Shown: in pieces, positions 9,666 to 19,022 of the stretch
How the letters are laid out: each line of letters starts with the position of its first letter
Numbering within the stretch: position 1 is the stretch's first letter
From: Caulobacterales bacterium
GTDB lineage: Bacteria > Pseudomonadota > Alphaproteobacteria > Caulobacterales > Parvularculaceae
DNA length: 64,000 nucleotides
Reading direction: 5' to 3'
Assembly (NCBI GenBank): GCA_020638525.1
Contig: JACKIL010000006.1
Coordinates: forward strand, 1-64,000
Translations under genes and position numbers: made by a program
The notes under the pieces: generated by a model
The model's input: only the letters and a program-made list of their open reading frames with translations
The model's database searches: none
What the model was told of the DNA's origin: nothing

Positions 9666-10895
9666 CTAAAGTTCATTGCGCACGATGGCGCCGCCCCTCA
9701 TCACAAGGGGCATGTTTTTTTCCGGCGTGCTAAACAGCGACAAATCACGCAACGGGTCGCCTCGCATCACGATCAGGTCAGCAAGTGCGTCGGCTTTTAT
9801 GCAGCCCAGTCTGCCACGTTGTTGCAAAATGTCTGCATTGATCGACGTAGCCGATCTGAGAACGTCAATCGGCGCCTGCACTTCGCCGCGCAGGCTGAAT
9901 TCCATTCCTTGAAGAGAATAAAATTTCTCACCAACCAGGTCTGTGCCGAAGCCAATCGCCGCCTTCGCCTGCGAGCAACGCTCAATTGAAGCCAGCGATT
10001 GCTCATACAGACCGCCAATCTTTTGGATGCTGGACGCAGGCAGATTCAGCTCCGGCCCGTTATCACGCATGATTTTCAGGATAGAGAGCGTCGGCACGAC
10101 ATATACCTGCTTGCGAGCGATCAAGGCGGCAGTCTCGGATGATGTTTCCGTCGCATGCTCGATCGTACGAACACCGTACTCTATGCACCGCCGAGTGCTG
10201 TCATCCGTGTGGCTGTGGGCCATCACATAAGTTCGCCTTGCAGTCGCCTCCTCTACCGCCGCTCTTATTTCGGACTCAGTGAACTGCGGCGCCCAGAGCG
10301 GATCAGAAGGCGATACAACACCGCCTGAGACGAACAGTTTGATCTGATGCGCCCCTTTGCGGAGTTCTTCCCGCACCGCCTTGCGAACTTCCGCTTCACC
10401 ATCGACGATCACCGACTGGCGACCCGACATCGCACAGCTGCAGGCGCTTACTTCGCTGCTGGCGCGCAGGTCGCCATGCCCGCCGGTCTGACTAATGACG
10501 CGCCCCGAAAAAAACAGGCGCGGACCGTCAATCAGACCTCGCTCAAGCGCCAGCGCCAGACCAATATCCGCCCCCCCCGCATCACGCACCGTAGTGAAGC
10601 CCGAACGCAGACTTTGTTCGAGAAAGCGCGTGGCGTGACAGGCCAACAACGACCACGGCATTTTCTCCAGCGCCAGAATGTTAAAGGTCGACATATAGGC
10701 GTGGTAATGCGCATCGATCAGCCCGGGCATGAGGAACAGACCGCGGCAATCGATTAACTCAGCATCCGGCAGTCTCTTGGGCGGCGAGTGCGAGACCTCC
10801 TTTATGACGCCGCCCTCAATCGTCACCGCGCCATTCTCGATAAGCTCCGGGCTATCGCCGTCGAATATCGTACAGTTAACCAGATGCATTAGCAT
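9666..10895 (-). CDS. metal-dependent amidohydrolase (imidazolonepropionase-like)
   Basis: A 409-residue TIM-barrel amidohydrolase. The metal-binding HxH is in LMPGLIDAHYHAY (about 56-68), the bridging lysine is probably in HQIKLFVSGGV, later metal histidines are in VMAHSH and IEHAT, and the catalytic Asp is in GFGTDL. The sequence resembles the COG1228 group, which includes Xaa-Pro and Xaa-Arg dipeptidases and imidazolonepropionase. No signal peptide is visible, so it is probably cytosolic. The receptor gene ends 18 bases before this start, so the two are almost certainly cotranscribed. It may process the imported compound before or after HyuAB. An in-frame ATG at 10889 is an alternative start. 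Confidence 0.85.
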   Translation of the reverse strand: MLMHLVNCTIFDGDSPELIENGAVTIEGGVIKEVSHSPPKRLPDAELIDCRGLFLMPGLIDAHYHAYMSTFNILALEKMPWSLLACHATRFLEQSLRSGFTTVRDAGGADIGLALALERGLIDGPRLFFSGRVISQTGGHGDLRASSEVSACSCAMSGRQSVIVDGEAEVRKAVREELRKGAHQIKLFVSGGVVSPSDPLWAPQFTESEIRAAVEEATARRTYVMAHSHTDDSTRRCIEYGVRTIEHATETSSETAALIARKQVYVVPTLSILKIMRDNGPELNLPASSIQKIGGLYEQSLASIERCSQAKAAIGFGTDLVGEKFYSLQGMEFSLRGEVQAPIDVLRSATSINADILQQRGRLGCIKADALADLIVMRGDPLRDLSLFSTPEKNMPLVMRGGAIVRNEL

Positions 10896-10913
10896 GACGG
10901 TCTAGCGCCTCGG

Positions 10914-13304
10914 TCACTTGCCCTTGAGGTTCAGGCGAATACCCGCCGTAAATGGCCGAGCGATTTGCCGAGTCGCCAGATTCGGCGGGAAGTAAGGCGT
11001 GAACAACCCTGTCGTCACCCCTGCAGCGTTCGTCAGATTGTCGGCGAACAATGAAACGCTCAGATTTTCGCGTTGATAGGTGACTGCGGCGTTGACCATT
11101 CCAAAGCCGTCAATCTCGCCATAATTAAAATCAACCGGGCTGAACGCATTCACGGTCTTGTTGCGATAAAATCCGTTCAGCCGGAAATTCAGCTCGCTGC
11201 CCGCCGCGAGCGGATAAGAGTATTCAGTCAGGAATGTGACCATGTGCTTGGGCGTTCCAGGCAACGAGGCGCCGGAGAAAACCGTGGTCGCGGCGTTGCC
11301 GGGCGAGATCATGAAGTCGTCGGTCACCTGCGCATCGGTGAAAGTGTAGCCGAGGTCAACGCTGATACGATCACCAATACGCGCGCCGAGTTCCATCTCC
11401 GCCCCGATTGAGCGCGCGCCAGCGCCGTTATCGATATAGAGGTTTCCGTTCACAGGCTCGGTGCCGGAGAACTGGAAATCATTCCAGTCGATATAGAAAC
11501 CGGCGATCGAATAAGTGGCGAAGTTCTGTATCCGCCCTTTGACGCCCACCTCCCAGTTGGTGGCGGTGTCCGGCGAATAGGTCAGCAGTTCCGGATCCGC
11601 TCCCAGATTGACGAAGATCGCATTCGCGCCGCCGCGGCGGAAGCCTTCGGCCCAAGTGAAATACACATTGGTGTCGTCGTTCAACGTGTACGACGTGTTG
11701 AATTTGAATATTTGATCCGAAACCGAATTATCGAGCGAAAAGACCGAGGTTAGAAAGTCGGGATCGGCCTGACCGAAATTCAGCGTCGTCATAATCGCTG
11801 AAGCAGACGGCACGGACAATATCTGTTCGCCATCGGTGGATTGCCAGAACGCCCGCATGCCGCCGGTGACCTGCCAGCGATCGGTCACATGCCAGGTCAG
11901 CTCGCCAAAAACGGCCTTGTCTTCAAATTCTTTGCTGATTTGGGTTCTGTATTGGGGAAGCCCTTGCGCGCCGAGCGGAACGCCGAGAACGACGTCCGCC
12001 CAGTCGGCGAATCCCGGAACATTGTCAGCAAGGTCATATTCGGTATCGCGGTGAAGAAAGTATCCGCCAAGCACCCAATCAAGAACTTTTCCGGGGTTTG
12101 AAACCAGTCGCAATTCCTGCACGAAGGTGCGCTGGTTATAGAGCCCGAAATCCGGCCCCGCGCTCGAATCCGCCGAACCGCGATAGGCGACGATGCGCGG
12201 GAAACCCATATAGTTGCCCGCGAGCAGGGAACTATAGAGATTGGTGGAATCCGCAAAAAGATCGGTATCTGTTCGGTAGTAGGAAGACGCCGAAGTCAGT
12301 TGGCCAATGCCGGTGTCGACGCCGAGATCGAGGCTGACGAGATGAAGCGTACTTTTCTGCGGTTCGTTATACGGCATCGACACTTCATTGCGATCGTTCC
12401 CCGGCCAATCCGGATTGTCGATCTGGCGTCCTTCGCTGTCGATATTCTGATAATTATAGGCGAGATTCGCCTCGATCCGGTCATTGACGCCCCACCAGAG
12501 CGACACCCTGCCATAGTCGATGTCCGTTTTGTTGATGTCTTCAACTTTCCTGGTCACAATCGAACTGCCGAGGAAATCCGCAAGATTCGAGAGAATTGGA
12601 TCATCATTCGCATTAAGTTCGGCGACAGCGTTATTATCAACGAAACCGCTTTCCCGGATGTGGCCGTAGAGAGCGCGGACCGCCATATTATCCGATAGCG
12701 GAATATTCACGACGCCGTTCATTGCATAACCCGGATCGCTGGCGTCCCTCGTAAAGGAGGTCTCTCCCTCCACCCGGTATGTAAAACCTTCATCGGGGTT
12801 CGCCTTCTTCGGCATGAATCTGATCGTGCCGCCGACGGCGCCAGAGCCATACAACGTGCCTTGCGGTCCGCGCAGAACCTCGACGCGTTCGATGTCCTTC
12901 ATCACCAGATAGAAAAATATCGGCGTCTCGCCGAGATAAGTGGAGACGCTCGGCTCGATCGTATCCGGCTCGTCATTGGCGGAAGCCAGCTGAGTGCCGC
13001 GCAGGCCGCGAATAATGAACCCATTATTATTCGCGCCGAGCCGGGGACCCTGGTCAATATACGCAATGCCCGGCACGATATGAGAAAGATCTGAAATATC
13101 CGACGCGCCAGCTTGCTCCAAATCATCCGCGGAGTAAGCCGAGATGTTGTAAGGCACATCCTGAACAGATTGCTGGCGCCGAGTGGCCGTAACAGTAATT
13201 TCGTCCGGATTCGCCTCAGCATAGGCGCTGGCGGCACAGCATATCGAGACAAGCGCGCTCGTAGCCCCGGTTAAATACAATCTCGCGCGAACGGTGGATT
13301 TCAT
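10914..13304 (-). CDS. TonB-dependent outer-membrane receptor of the hydantoinase cluster
   Basis: A 796-residue receptor with a signal peptide (MKSTVRARLYLTGATSALVS... to AYA). The TonB-box/plug start is ITVTATRRQQSVQDVPYNIS, the plug motif is VLRGPQGTLYGSGAVGGTIR, and a long barrel carries typical motifs (YFTWAEGFRRGGANA). The last residues are LNLKGK rather than the usual terminal aromatic residue. It is only 18 bases from the amidohydrolase, so it is likely the uptake route for that enzyme's substrate across the outer membrane. It shares family but not close sequence with the receptor at 2698. Confidence 0.9.
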   Translation of the reverse strand: MKSTVRARLYLTGATSALVSICCAASAYAEANPDEITVTATRRQQSVQDVPYNISAYSADDLEQAGASDISDLSHIVPGIAYIDQGPRLGANNNGFIIRGLRGTQLASANDEPDTIEPSVSTYLGETPIFFYLVMKDIERVEVLRGPQGTLYGSGAVGGTIRFMPKKANPDEGFTYRVEGETSFTRDASDPGYAMNGVVNIPLSDNMAVRALYGHIRESGFVDNNAVAELNANDDPILSNLADFLGSSIVTRKVEDINKTDIDYGRVSLWWGVNDRIEANLAYNYQNIDSEGRQIDNPDWPGNDRNEVSMPYNEPQKSTLHLVSLDLGVDTGIGQLTSASSYYRTDTDLFADSTNLYSSLLAGNYMGFPRIVAYRGSADSSAGPDFGLYNQRTFVQELRLVSNPGKVLDWVLGGYFLHRDTEYDLADNVPGFADWADVVLGVPLGAQGLPQYRTQISKEFEDKAVFGELTWHVTDRWQVTGGMRAFWQSTDGEQILSVPSASAIMTTLNFGQADPDFLTSVFSLDNSVSDQIFKFNTSYTLNDDTNVYFTWAEGFRRGGANAIFVNLGADPELLTYSPDTATNWEVGVKGRIQNFATYSIAGFYIDWNDFQFSGTEPVNGNLYIDNGAGARSIGAEMELGARIGDRISVDLGYTFTDAQVTDDFMISPGNAATTVFSGASLPGTPKHMVTFLTEYSYPLAAGSELNFRLNGFYRNKTVNAFSPVDFNYGEIDGFGMVNAAVTYQRENLSVSLFADNLTNAAGVTTGLFTPYFPPNLATRQIARPFTAGIRLNLKGK

Positions 13305-13713
13305 TTTTTAGTTCCCCTCAAACTGAGCGTGCGCAAGGGAATGCGTCGCCTCACGAACGGAACACCCTATGAATCTGCGCCGAGTTCATTCAACAGAAAC
13401 GATGGTTGGGGTGGGTGGTTATTTAGGACGGGCCAACTTGATGCTCAGGAGGTAACCCAAGGAAAATAAACGGAAATCTTCAGGCGCCAGAGAGCGCTCG
13501 TTGGGGTTGGTTAACGAGATGAACCGACGGCGCGCCGGAGCGAAACCATTCGCGCCCCAACACCGCGCGTGGTGCGCAAGCGCCAATTCCAGAATCGAAT
13601 TCTGGGTGATTCTTCAGCTTGCCTCTTCGACAGCCTGCTTCACGGTGATTTCAGGAAAGCAGCCTTCAACGCTCAGTCGCGGAATCCGCTTGCGGCGGGC
13701 GCAGACAAACAGC
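13305..13713. other. intergenic gap with inverted repeat and possible gene fragment
   Basis: This 409-base gap probably holds the promoter of the receptor-hydrolase transcript. I see a perfect hairpin, CCAGAAT/ATTCTGG around CGA, at 13589-13605. A minus-strand open stretch runs directly past the end of the cyclodeaminase gene and stops at 13614 (ends CARRKRIPRLSVEGCFPEIT then VKQAVEEAS). It has coding-like composition but no start of its own, so it may be a remnant. No other gene is visible. Confidence 0.35.
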
Positions 13714-14751
13714 TCAAAGAGTGACCACGCTACCAATATTACGCCTGGCTGCTTCCTCAAAGATCCACCAAGCCGCGCTTAGGTCCTGCGCAATAACGCC
13801 CACTGATTTGTACAAGCTAATATCTTCGTCGCTAATACGCCCGTGCTTGCCGCCCAGAATCACTTCTCCAATTTCGCCAATAATATCACCTTCGCAGACG
13901 TCGCCGCTTTCAATAGGCCGGCGCAGATCGCCAGCAAGCGCAAGCGCCGTGCTTTTACTATCGACAAACACCCGTGAACGCCTGATGCACTCCGCATCCA
14001 CCTCGGCTTTATCCGGCACGCCAGACCCCACGACGTTTAAGTGCATGCCCGGTTCCAGCCATTTTCCGGCAAGGATTGGATTCGAGGCCGCCGTCACGGT
14101 ACAGATAATATCCGCGCCTTTTATTGCATGCTCAATTTTCTCTTCGACGAGAAAATTACCTCTCACCGAACCCGCATATTCTGAAGCGAGCTTTTCTGCT
14201 TGCTTCACATTACGGCCCCAAATTCGTATTTCGCGAATATCGCGAACCATCGAAATCGCCTCGATATGAGTCCCGGCCTGCTCTCCGGTCCCGATTATGG
14301 TCAATATGTGCGCGTCTTTTCTGGAGAGATATTTCGTCGCCAGAGCGCTTGCTGCAGCAGTGCGAATTGCGGTTAGCGCACCTGCGTTCAGGACGGCGAT
14401 CGGCAAGCCGTCCTCGAAGTTGAACAAGACAAACAGACCAAGATGAGAAGGAAGCCCCTTTGCGGGATTTTCCGGATACAGCGACAAGAGCTTAATTCCA
14501 AACACTCCCGGTTGACCGGTCAAGGCTCCGGGCATCATGCCGAACAAACCTTTGTCCAAAAGAGGCATGCCGTGGCGTAGCGGCATAAGCGCGTCGCCAC
14601 GCGAAACTTTCGGCATCGCTTCTTCAAGAATTTCGATACACGCTTCATAAGAAAGCAGATCAGAGACCTGCTCTCCGCTGAGCCAAATCACTTTTGATGC
14701 GGACACTTCGTGCGGGGTATTTGAGCTGAATTTTCGCCGCATCACATCCAT
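13714..14751 (-). CDS. ornithine cyclodeaminase / mu-crystallin family dehydrogenase
   Basis: A 345-residue protein with the family's layout: an N-terminal substrate domain (VIWLSGEQVSDLLSYEACIE, MPLRHGM), the conserved GIKLLSLYPENPAKGLPSH, then a Rossmann fold with IIGTGEQAGTH at about 156-166 and LNVVGSGVPDKAEVD. Members use NAD(P) to deaminate, cyclise or reduce amino or imino acids; examples are ornithine cyclodeaminase, alanine dehydrogenase and ketimine reductase. Which reaction applies cannot be told here. It leads the minus-strand cluster and diverges from the LuxR-type regulator. A role on an amino acid released by HyuAB and the amidohydrolase is a reasonable inference. Confidence 0.85.
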   Translation of the reverse strand: MDVMRRKFSSNTPHEVSASKVIWLSGEQVSDLLSYEACIEILEEAMPKVSRGDALMPLRHGMPLLDKGLFGMMPGALTGQPGVFGIKLLSLYPENPAKGLPSHLGLFVLFNFEDGLPIAVLNAGALTAIRTAAASALATKYLSRKDAHILTIIGTGEQAGTHIEAISMVRDIREIRIWGRNVKQAEKLASEYAGSVRGNFLVEEKIEHAIKGADIICTVTAASNPILAGKWLEPGMHLNVVGSGVPDKAEVDAECIRRSRVFVDSKSTALALAGDLRRPIESGDVCEGDIIGEIGEVILGGKHGRISDEDISLYKSVGVIAQDLSAAWWIFEEAARRNIGSVVTL

Positions 14752-15104
14752 GCTTGTTCGTTATTGCATTCATAGGTTGAAAACGGGGACGCTAATATGC
14801 ACGCGTTGACCGTCTCAACGTCAAACAAGTATGGGACGTCGTGAAATTATGGATAGCCTGGGCCGGCAACTCGAGCGAGTTCAACTTTCCAGCCTGACCG
14901 GGCGTCCAATTTATATGGCGCGTCAGTCAATCAGGAATTGACGATCCGATTATTCCGTACAAAGCTCGCCAAGGAAGCGTGGCGGCAAGCCTCACCGGGT
15001 ATTATCTTCGCTGATTTGCGTGCGCGCCCAGATCGCGATGACCCAAAGCGGGGCTTGAGAGCGCTGCTGTAGAGTAAGGCGAAGCGAAGCTTGGAGAGCG
15101 TTCG
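14752..15104. other. divergent regulatory region with inverted repeat
   Basis: A 353-base region between the divergent cyclodeaminase and MalT-like regulator genes, so it should hold both promoters and regulator sites. An inverted repeat CGTTGA-CCGTC-TCAACG lies at 14804-14820, about 55 bases before the cyclodeaminase ATG, and could be an operator. I find no clear sigma-70 pair at good spacing and no small gene. Confidence 0.4.
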
Positions 15105-17879
15105 ATGCAAAAATCTCCCTCGGAGGGGGACGCTAGTGCCAGAGATCGCCAAGAGAAGGTGATTCCGCTTCGAAAAACGCCGGCGTCAGGCAATCTAATC
15201 GAACCGAACCTGCCCTCTCTGAGGCCCGACGCGATACACAGACCCGCCCTGCTTTCGCAATTGGATGAGGCCTTCCACCACAAGCTGATTCTCCTGGAAG
15301 GTCCCGCCGGGTACGGAAAAACTTACGCCCTAACGCAATGGGCGGAGGACCTGCAACGAAAGGGCGCGTCGGTATATTGGACGCATCCGGCGCAAATAAA
15401 TTTTGCGTTGGATGACCTTCCCCGCTTCCTCCAGAAGTTCAGATCTGAGCGCGCCGCCGGACGCGACGCCGCACCACACTCCGAGAATCGTTTTGATGAA
15501 CAATACCTGCTCATCATTGATGAGTATCATCTCATTTCCAGCAGCAGCAACGACAGGCAGATATCCTATCTCATCGATAATCTGCAGACCAATGAGCGCC
15601 TGGCCCTCGCCGTGCGCCGCAGGCCGCGCATCTCCTGGGCGAAGCGTTTCGCGTCGGGCGAGGCTCGCATTATTAACATTGACTCTTTGAAGTTTTCCTC
15701 CGCTGAAATCGAAGATCTGCTCGCCGGCCAAGACCTGACCGAAAACAAGTTCGAGGAATTGGAGAAACTACTGCTTGGCTGGCCCGCAGCGTATGGTTTC
15801 CTGAAAACGCGGATCGATGAAGAGGAAGGCGAATCCACTAATAGTGACATCCCGTCTCTCGCCGGCGATATTCAGACATATCTTTGCGAAGAAGTTTTCG
15901 ATGATTTACCTGTCGACGTGCAGGAATTCATGCTGCAAATGAGCATCGTCAAGAATTTCACCTGCGATCTTGCACTCTGGTTAAGCGGTCGCAAAAACTC
16001 GGCTGAGATTCTGCGAAAACTGACGGCCGAAAATCTCTTCATCGCCGAGATGTCTCGCGGACCGAACAAGCTTTACGACTATCAATTTCATCCGGCATTC
16101 CGAATTTTTTTGCAGCAGCAGCTTCTCCGCAAGGGAGAGGCGTTGGCAAAAGATCAACATCGGCGCGCTGCAAAGTGGTACACGGAACAAAATGATCTCG
16201 CCAAGGCTGCATATCATTCCGCCCTAGCGAGCGACATCGAGTCAACTGCGAATATAATTGAAACAGCAGGCGCAATTAGAATTGGCATGCGCGAAGGCAT
16301 CCAGTCGCTCTCGCATTATCTCAGCCAGATACCGATGGAAGTCATTCATAATTTTCCGCGGATCGAGCTGGCTCATGTTTATTATCTTTTAAAAGGCGGG
16401 CGCATTCAGGAAGCTTTGGTTCGCCTCGAAACATATCGCCGCCAACGTATTCTAAACTCGGAAAGCCAGACGCTAACTCCTGTTGAATCCGAACTGGAGG
16501 AGGATTTCTGGATCATCGATCGTTTCGTCGACATATTCGCCGATCGGCCGCTATCGGATTCGGAACGCGAAAATATTGAGCGCCTGCTGCAGGAAACGCC
16601 CAGTTCGGATCTGTTCTCGCTGTGCTTCCTGAATATCCTGCTCTATTTCTCCTCCTTACGCCGCGGCTATATCGATGACGCGATACGGATGGCGGAAGAG
16701 TGCCGGCTCTGGTGTGAGAACGTCGATGCTCATTATTGGAGCTTCTATTCGAATTTGCACATGGGCGGCGCGCTCATGTTGCAGGGGCATATAAGAAAGG
16801 CGCACGCGCGTCTCAATATCGCCCCGCAGACCGCCGCTGATATGTTCGTGCGGGAACCCACTTTGCAAGTCCATCACCGCACGCTGCTTGCAGCCACTCT
16901 GCTGGAAGAAGCTGACATCAAGGGTGCCGAACATCACATCCGCGGTTTTCTGGACGTGGTTAACGTCATCGAAGGGTGGTTTGAACTCCTTGCGGTTGGA
17001 CTGACGACAGCCGCCGCCATTCGCGCCGAAACGGAAGGCCTTTCATCCGCGCTCACCGTACTCGAACAAGCGTGCCGCGTCGCTGATAAACGGCGTATGC
17101 CGCGGCTTAGAATTGCCGCAAAACTAAAAGCTGCGGAATTGTGTTCGCTGCACAATAACGTCCCGCAAGCGATCGCAGTTTTTCAGGGCTTAGGCATCGA
17201 CTGGGAAGACGCCGATTTTTCCAAGGTTGACGGCTTTACGTGGCGCGAGCGCGTTATGGCGGAAATTACCCGGGCGCGAATGTTCATCCAAACGGCGCGG
17301 ATTGATCAGGCGGTATCGCGTTTGGACACCTTGATTGCAGAATGCGAACTACGCCAATGGAGCTATTTTCTCGTGAAAGCGCAAGCGCTGAGAGCGTTGG
17401 CGCTTAACGCCGTTGGAAAGCAGGAGGACGCCGACCTGCAAATTTACGCCGTGATGCACGCATGCCTCCAATCAGGCTTGAAGCGTATCATCATCGAAGA
17501 AGGCGCGCCGATGCAGCGCTTGCTCAGGCAGGCTGTGCGCCAACGTGGCCTCTCGGCCATGCGGCCAACGGAAGTCAACTACATATCCGAATTGTTGTTA
17601 GCGCTAAATCCGACGAACAACCGAGCAGACCTGCAAAACCCTGCGCCCATATTCACCGATCGCGAATTGGAGATCCTGGCGGAGCTTACGAAGGGGAACT
17701 CCAACAAGGTTATTGCGCGCAATCTGGGCATTGAGAGCAACACGGTAAAATTCCACCTTCAAAACATCTATCAAAAGCTCGGCGTCAACAGAAGGCAATT
17801 GGCGATCACGCTGGCGCAAAGACTTTCCTTGCTCAATCCGAACGCCGATGAGGTCCAGCAACCAGACAATGCGCAATAA
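15105..17879 (+). CDS. MalT-like LuxR-family ATP-binding regulator
   Basis: A 924-residue STAND-type regulator. Walker A is GPAGYGKT (66-73) and Walker B is YLLIIDEYH (about 134-142). A long helical TPR-like sensor region follows. A C-terminal LuxR helix-turn-helix lies at about 855-915 (FTDRELEILAELTKGNSNKV, NTVKFHLQNIYQKLGV). This is the MalT/AlkS/AcoK architecture, in which inducer and ATP drive oligomerisation and activation. GGAG precedes the ATG by 8 bases. Its position, divergent from the hydantoinase cluster, makes it the probable activator of that cluster. The inducer is unknown. Confidence 0.9.
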   Translation: MQKSPSEGDASARDRQEKVIPLRKTPASGNLIEPNLPSLRPDAIHRPALLSQLDEAFHHKLILLEGPAGYGKTYALTQWAEDLQRKGASVYWTHPAQINFALDDLPRFLQKFRSERAAGRDAAPHSENRFDEQYLLIIDEYHLISSSSNDRQISYLIDNLQTNERLALAVRRRPRISWAKRFASGEARIINIDSLKFSSAEIEDLLAGQDLTENKFEELEKLLLGWPAAYGFLKTRIDEEEGESTNSDIPSLAGDIQTYLCEEVFDDLPVDVQEFMLQMSIVKNFTCDLALWLSGRKNSAEILRKLTAENLFIAEMSRGPNKLYDYQFHPAFRIFLQQQLLRKGEALAKDQHRRAAKWYTEQNDLAKAAYHSALASDIESTANIIETAGAIRIGMREGIQSLSHYLSQIPMEVIHNFPRIELAHVYYLLKGGRIQEALVRLETYRRQRILNSESQTLTPVESELEEDFWIIDRFVDIFADRPLSDSERENIERLLQETPSSDLFSLCFLNILLYFSSLRRGYIDDAIRMAEECRLWCENVDAHYWSFYSNLHMGGALMLQGHIRKAHARLNIAPQTAADMFVREPTLQVHHRTLLAATLLEEADIKGAEHHIRGFLDVVNVIEGWFELLAVGLTTAAAIRAETEGLSSALTVLEQACRVADKRRMPRLRIAAKLKAAELCSLHNNVPQAIAVFQGLGIDWEDADFSKVDGFTWRERVMAEITRARMFIQTARIDQAVSRLDTLIAECELRQWSYFLVKAQALRALALNAVGKQEDADLQIYAVMHACLQSGLKRIIIEEGAPMQRLLRQAVRQRGLSAMRPTEVNYISELLLALNPTNNRADLQNPAPIFTDRELEILAELTKGNSNKVIARNLGIESNTVKFHLQNIYQKLGVNRRQLAITLAQRLSLLNPNADEVQQPDNAQ

Positions 17880-18230
17880 CTTGGGTTGTGATGTGCCCCT
17901 GATCGGACTTACGAATGGCGTTCGACTCTTTCCGATCAGCGATTCAATCAGCGACTCAAACGGCAATCTAAACGTATTCTTCGCAGTAGAAAATGAAACC
18001 AACCACTGCTTGGGTTTAATCCAGCCCATCGAAAGCCGGGCGCACGATACTACAGTTAGACAGCCCCTGCCGTGGGCCCGGACAATTCGGCCCTGATAGC
18101 GTTTTGAGACTTTCGCCGGCATTTCGCACTCCTCCGCCTACAGAGATAATTTCCGAGCGGAGTAATATGTTTTGCTTGACCAAGCCGTGGAAAAATCGGC
18201 GACTTTCCCACCAGCCCAATCGGTCAAGAA
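17880..18230. other. gap between regulator and tRNA-Val
   Basis: About 350 bases without a supportable gene. A short direct repeat, TCAGCGAYTCAA, occurs twice near 17936-17960. The right part (about 18199-18230) is similar to 5096-5127 and belongs to the tRNA-adjacent repeat. No terminator with a T-run is evident for the regulator gene. Confidence 0.35.
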
Positions 18231-18254
18231 ATTGCGTTGGATGAATGGTGGGCG
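18231..18254. repeat. tRNA-Val 3'-end repeat, second copy (att-like)
   Basis: Direct-repeat partner of 5128-5151, with one mismatch in 24 bases. It covers the CCA end and part of the acceptor stem of tRNA-Val plus 15 downstream bases. In an island model this is the attachment site that still holds the complete tRNA, and the inserted DNA lies to the left. Confidence 0.55.
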
Positions 18255-18321
18255 GTGACGGGATCGAACCGCCGACCTACTGGGTGTAAACCAGCCGCTC
18301 TGCCAGCTGAGCTAACCGCCC
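18246..18321 (-). tRNA. tRNA-Val (UAC)
   Basis: A 76-base cloverleaf including an encoded CCA. The acceptor arms are GGGCGGT/ACCGCCC, the D-arm is GCTCAGCTGGCAGAGC, and the anticodon stem GCTGG/CCAGT encloses loop TTTACAC with anticodon TAC. The T-arm GGCGG-TTCGATC-CCGTC contains the invariant TTC. It lies downstream of hup on the same strand, an order common in alphaproteobacteria, and its 3' end is duplicated at 5128. Confidence 0.97.
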
Positions 18322-18542
18322 GGATTTAATCAGTCTGTCGCCGCTACGAGAATGTAGCAGGGCTTCGCTGCGCTTCGGCTCTCTTTCCTTCGAAAGAAAA
18401 TGGGCCGTCACGCCGACTTCGCTCACGCGCCGCTCGGGAGCAAGGCCCCCATTCGATGGGCGCTCCCTTTAGCGCGCGCTCCCTGCGGGAACAAGTGCCC
18501 ACAAGGGAACGCCAGGCGCGCCCGCCGTACTCAGGAAAGAGG

Positions 18543-18582
18543 AAGGCCCGCCCCCGCATATGTCTGCGCGGCGGCGGGCCTT
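18543..18582 (-). terminator. rho-independent terminator of hup
   Basis: AAGGCCCGCC and GGCGGGCCTT form a 10-base perfect stem around a GC-rich, partly paired loop, 21 bases after the hup stop. On the minus strand it is followed by the pyrimidine-rich CCTCTTTCC. It separates hup from tRNA-Val. Confidence 0.75.
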
Positions 18583-18603
18583 CGAAGCTCTTTGAGGGCG
18601 CGC

Positions 18604-18876
18604 TTAGTTGAGTGCGTCCTTGAGGCCTTTGCCGGCCGAGAATTTAGGCTGCGTCGAAGCCGGAATGTTGATCGTCTCGCCCGTGCGCGGATTGCGGCCT
18701 TCACGCGCCGCGCGCTTGGCGGCCGAGAACGTGCCGAAACCAACGATGCGCACGTCGTCGCCCTTGCGCAGGGCTTCCGTGATCGCATCGAAGACGGCGT
18801 CGACTGCGCGCGCCGCTTCGGCTTTGTTCATCCCGGCCATCTCAGAGACGCGGTCAATAAATTCGTTCTTGTTCAT
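18604..18876 (-). CDS. hup: DNA-binding protein HU
   Basis: A 90-residue histone-like protein with the full HU pattern: MNKNEFIDRVSEMAGMNKAE at the N-terminus, the family signature GFGTFSAAKRAAREGRNPRT, and the DNA-contacting arm TGETINIPASTQPKFSAGKG. It dimerises and bends DNA in the nucleoid. Length is standard. It lies downstream of lon on the same strand, as in many alphaproteobacteria, but here a chorismate mutase gene and a small plus-strand gene lie between. It ends in a strong hairpin terminator. Confidence 0.96.
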   Translation of the reverse strand: MNKNEFIDRVSEMAGMNKAEAARAVDAVFDAITEALRKGDDVRIVGFGTFSAAKRAAREGRNPRTGETINIPASTQPKFSAGKGLKDALN

Positions 18877-19022
18877 TCTTCAACCTTTCTGCTGATTTCG
18901 TGGGGAATGGCGCGCTTGGCGGCGAATTATCGCGCGGCGCGCCGCGCCCGGCAAAGAGAAACGCCCATAAATCAGGGGTTCTTTATCAACACCCCCTATA
19001 ACCCGTTGAAAGTTTTAACAAA

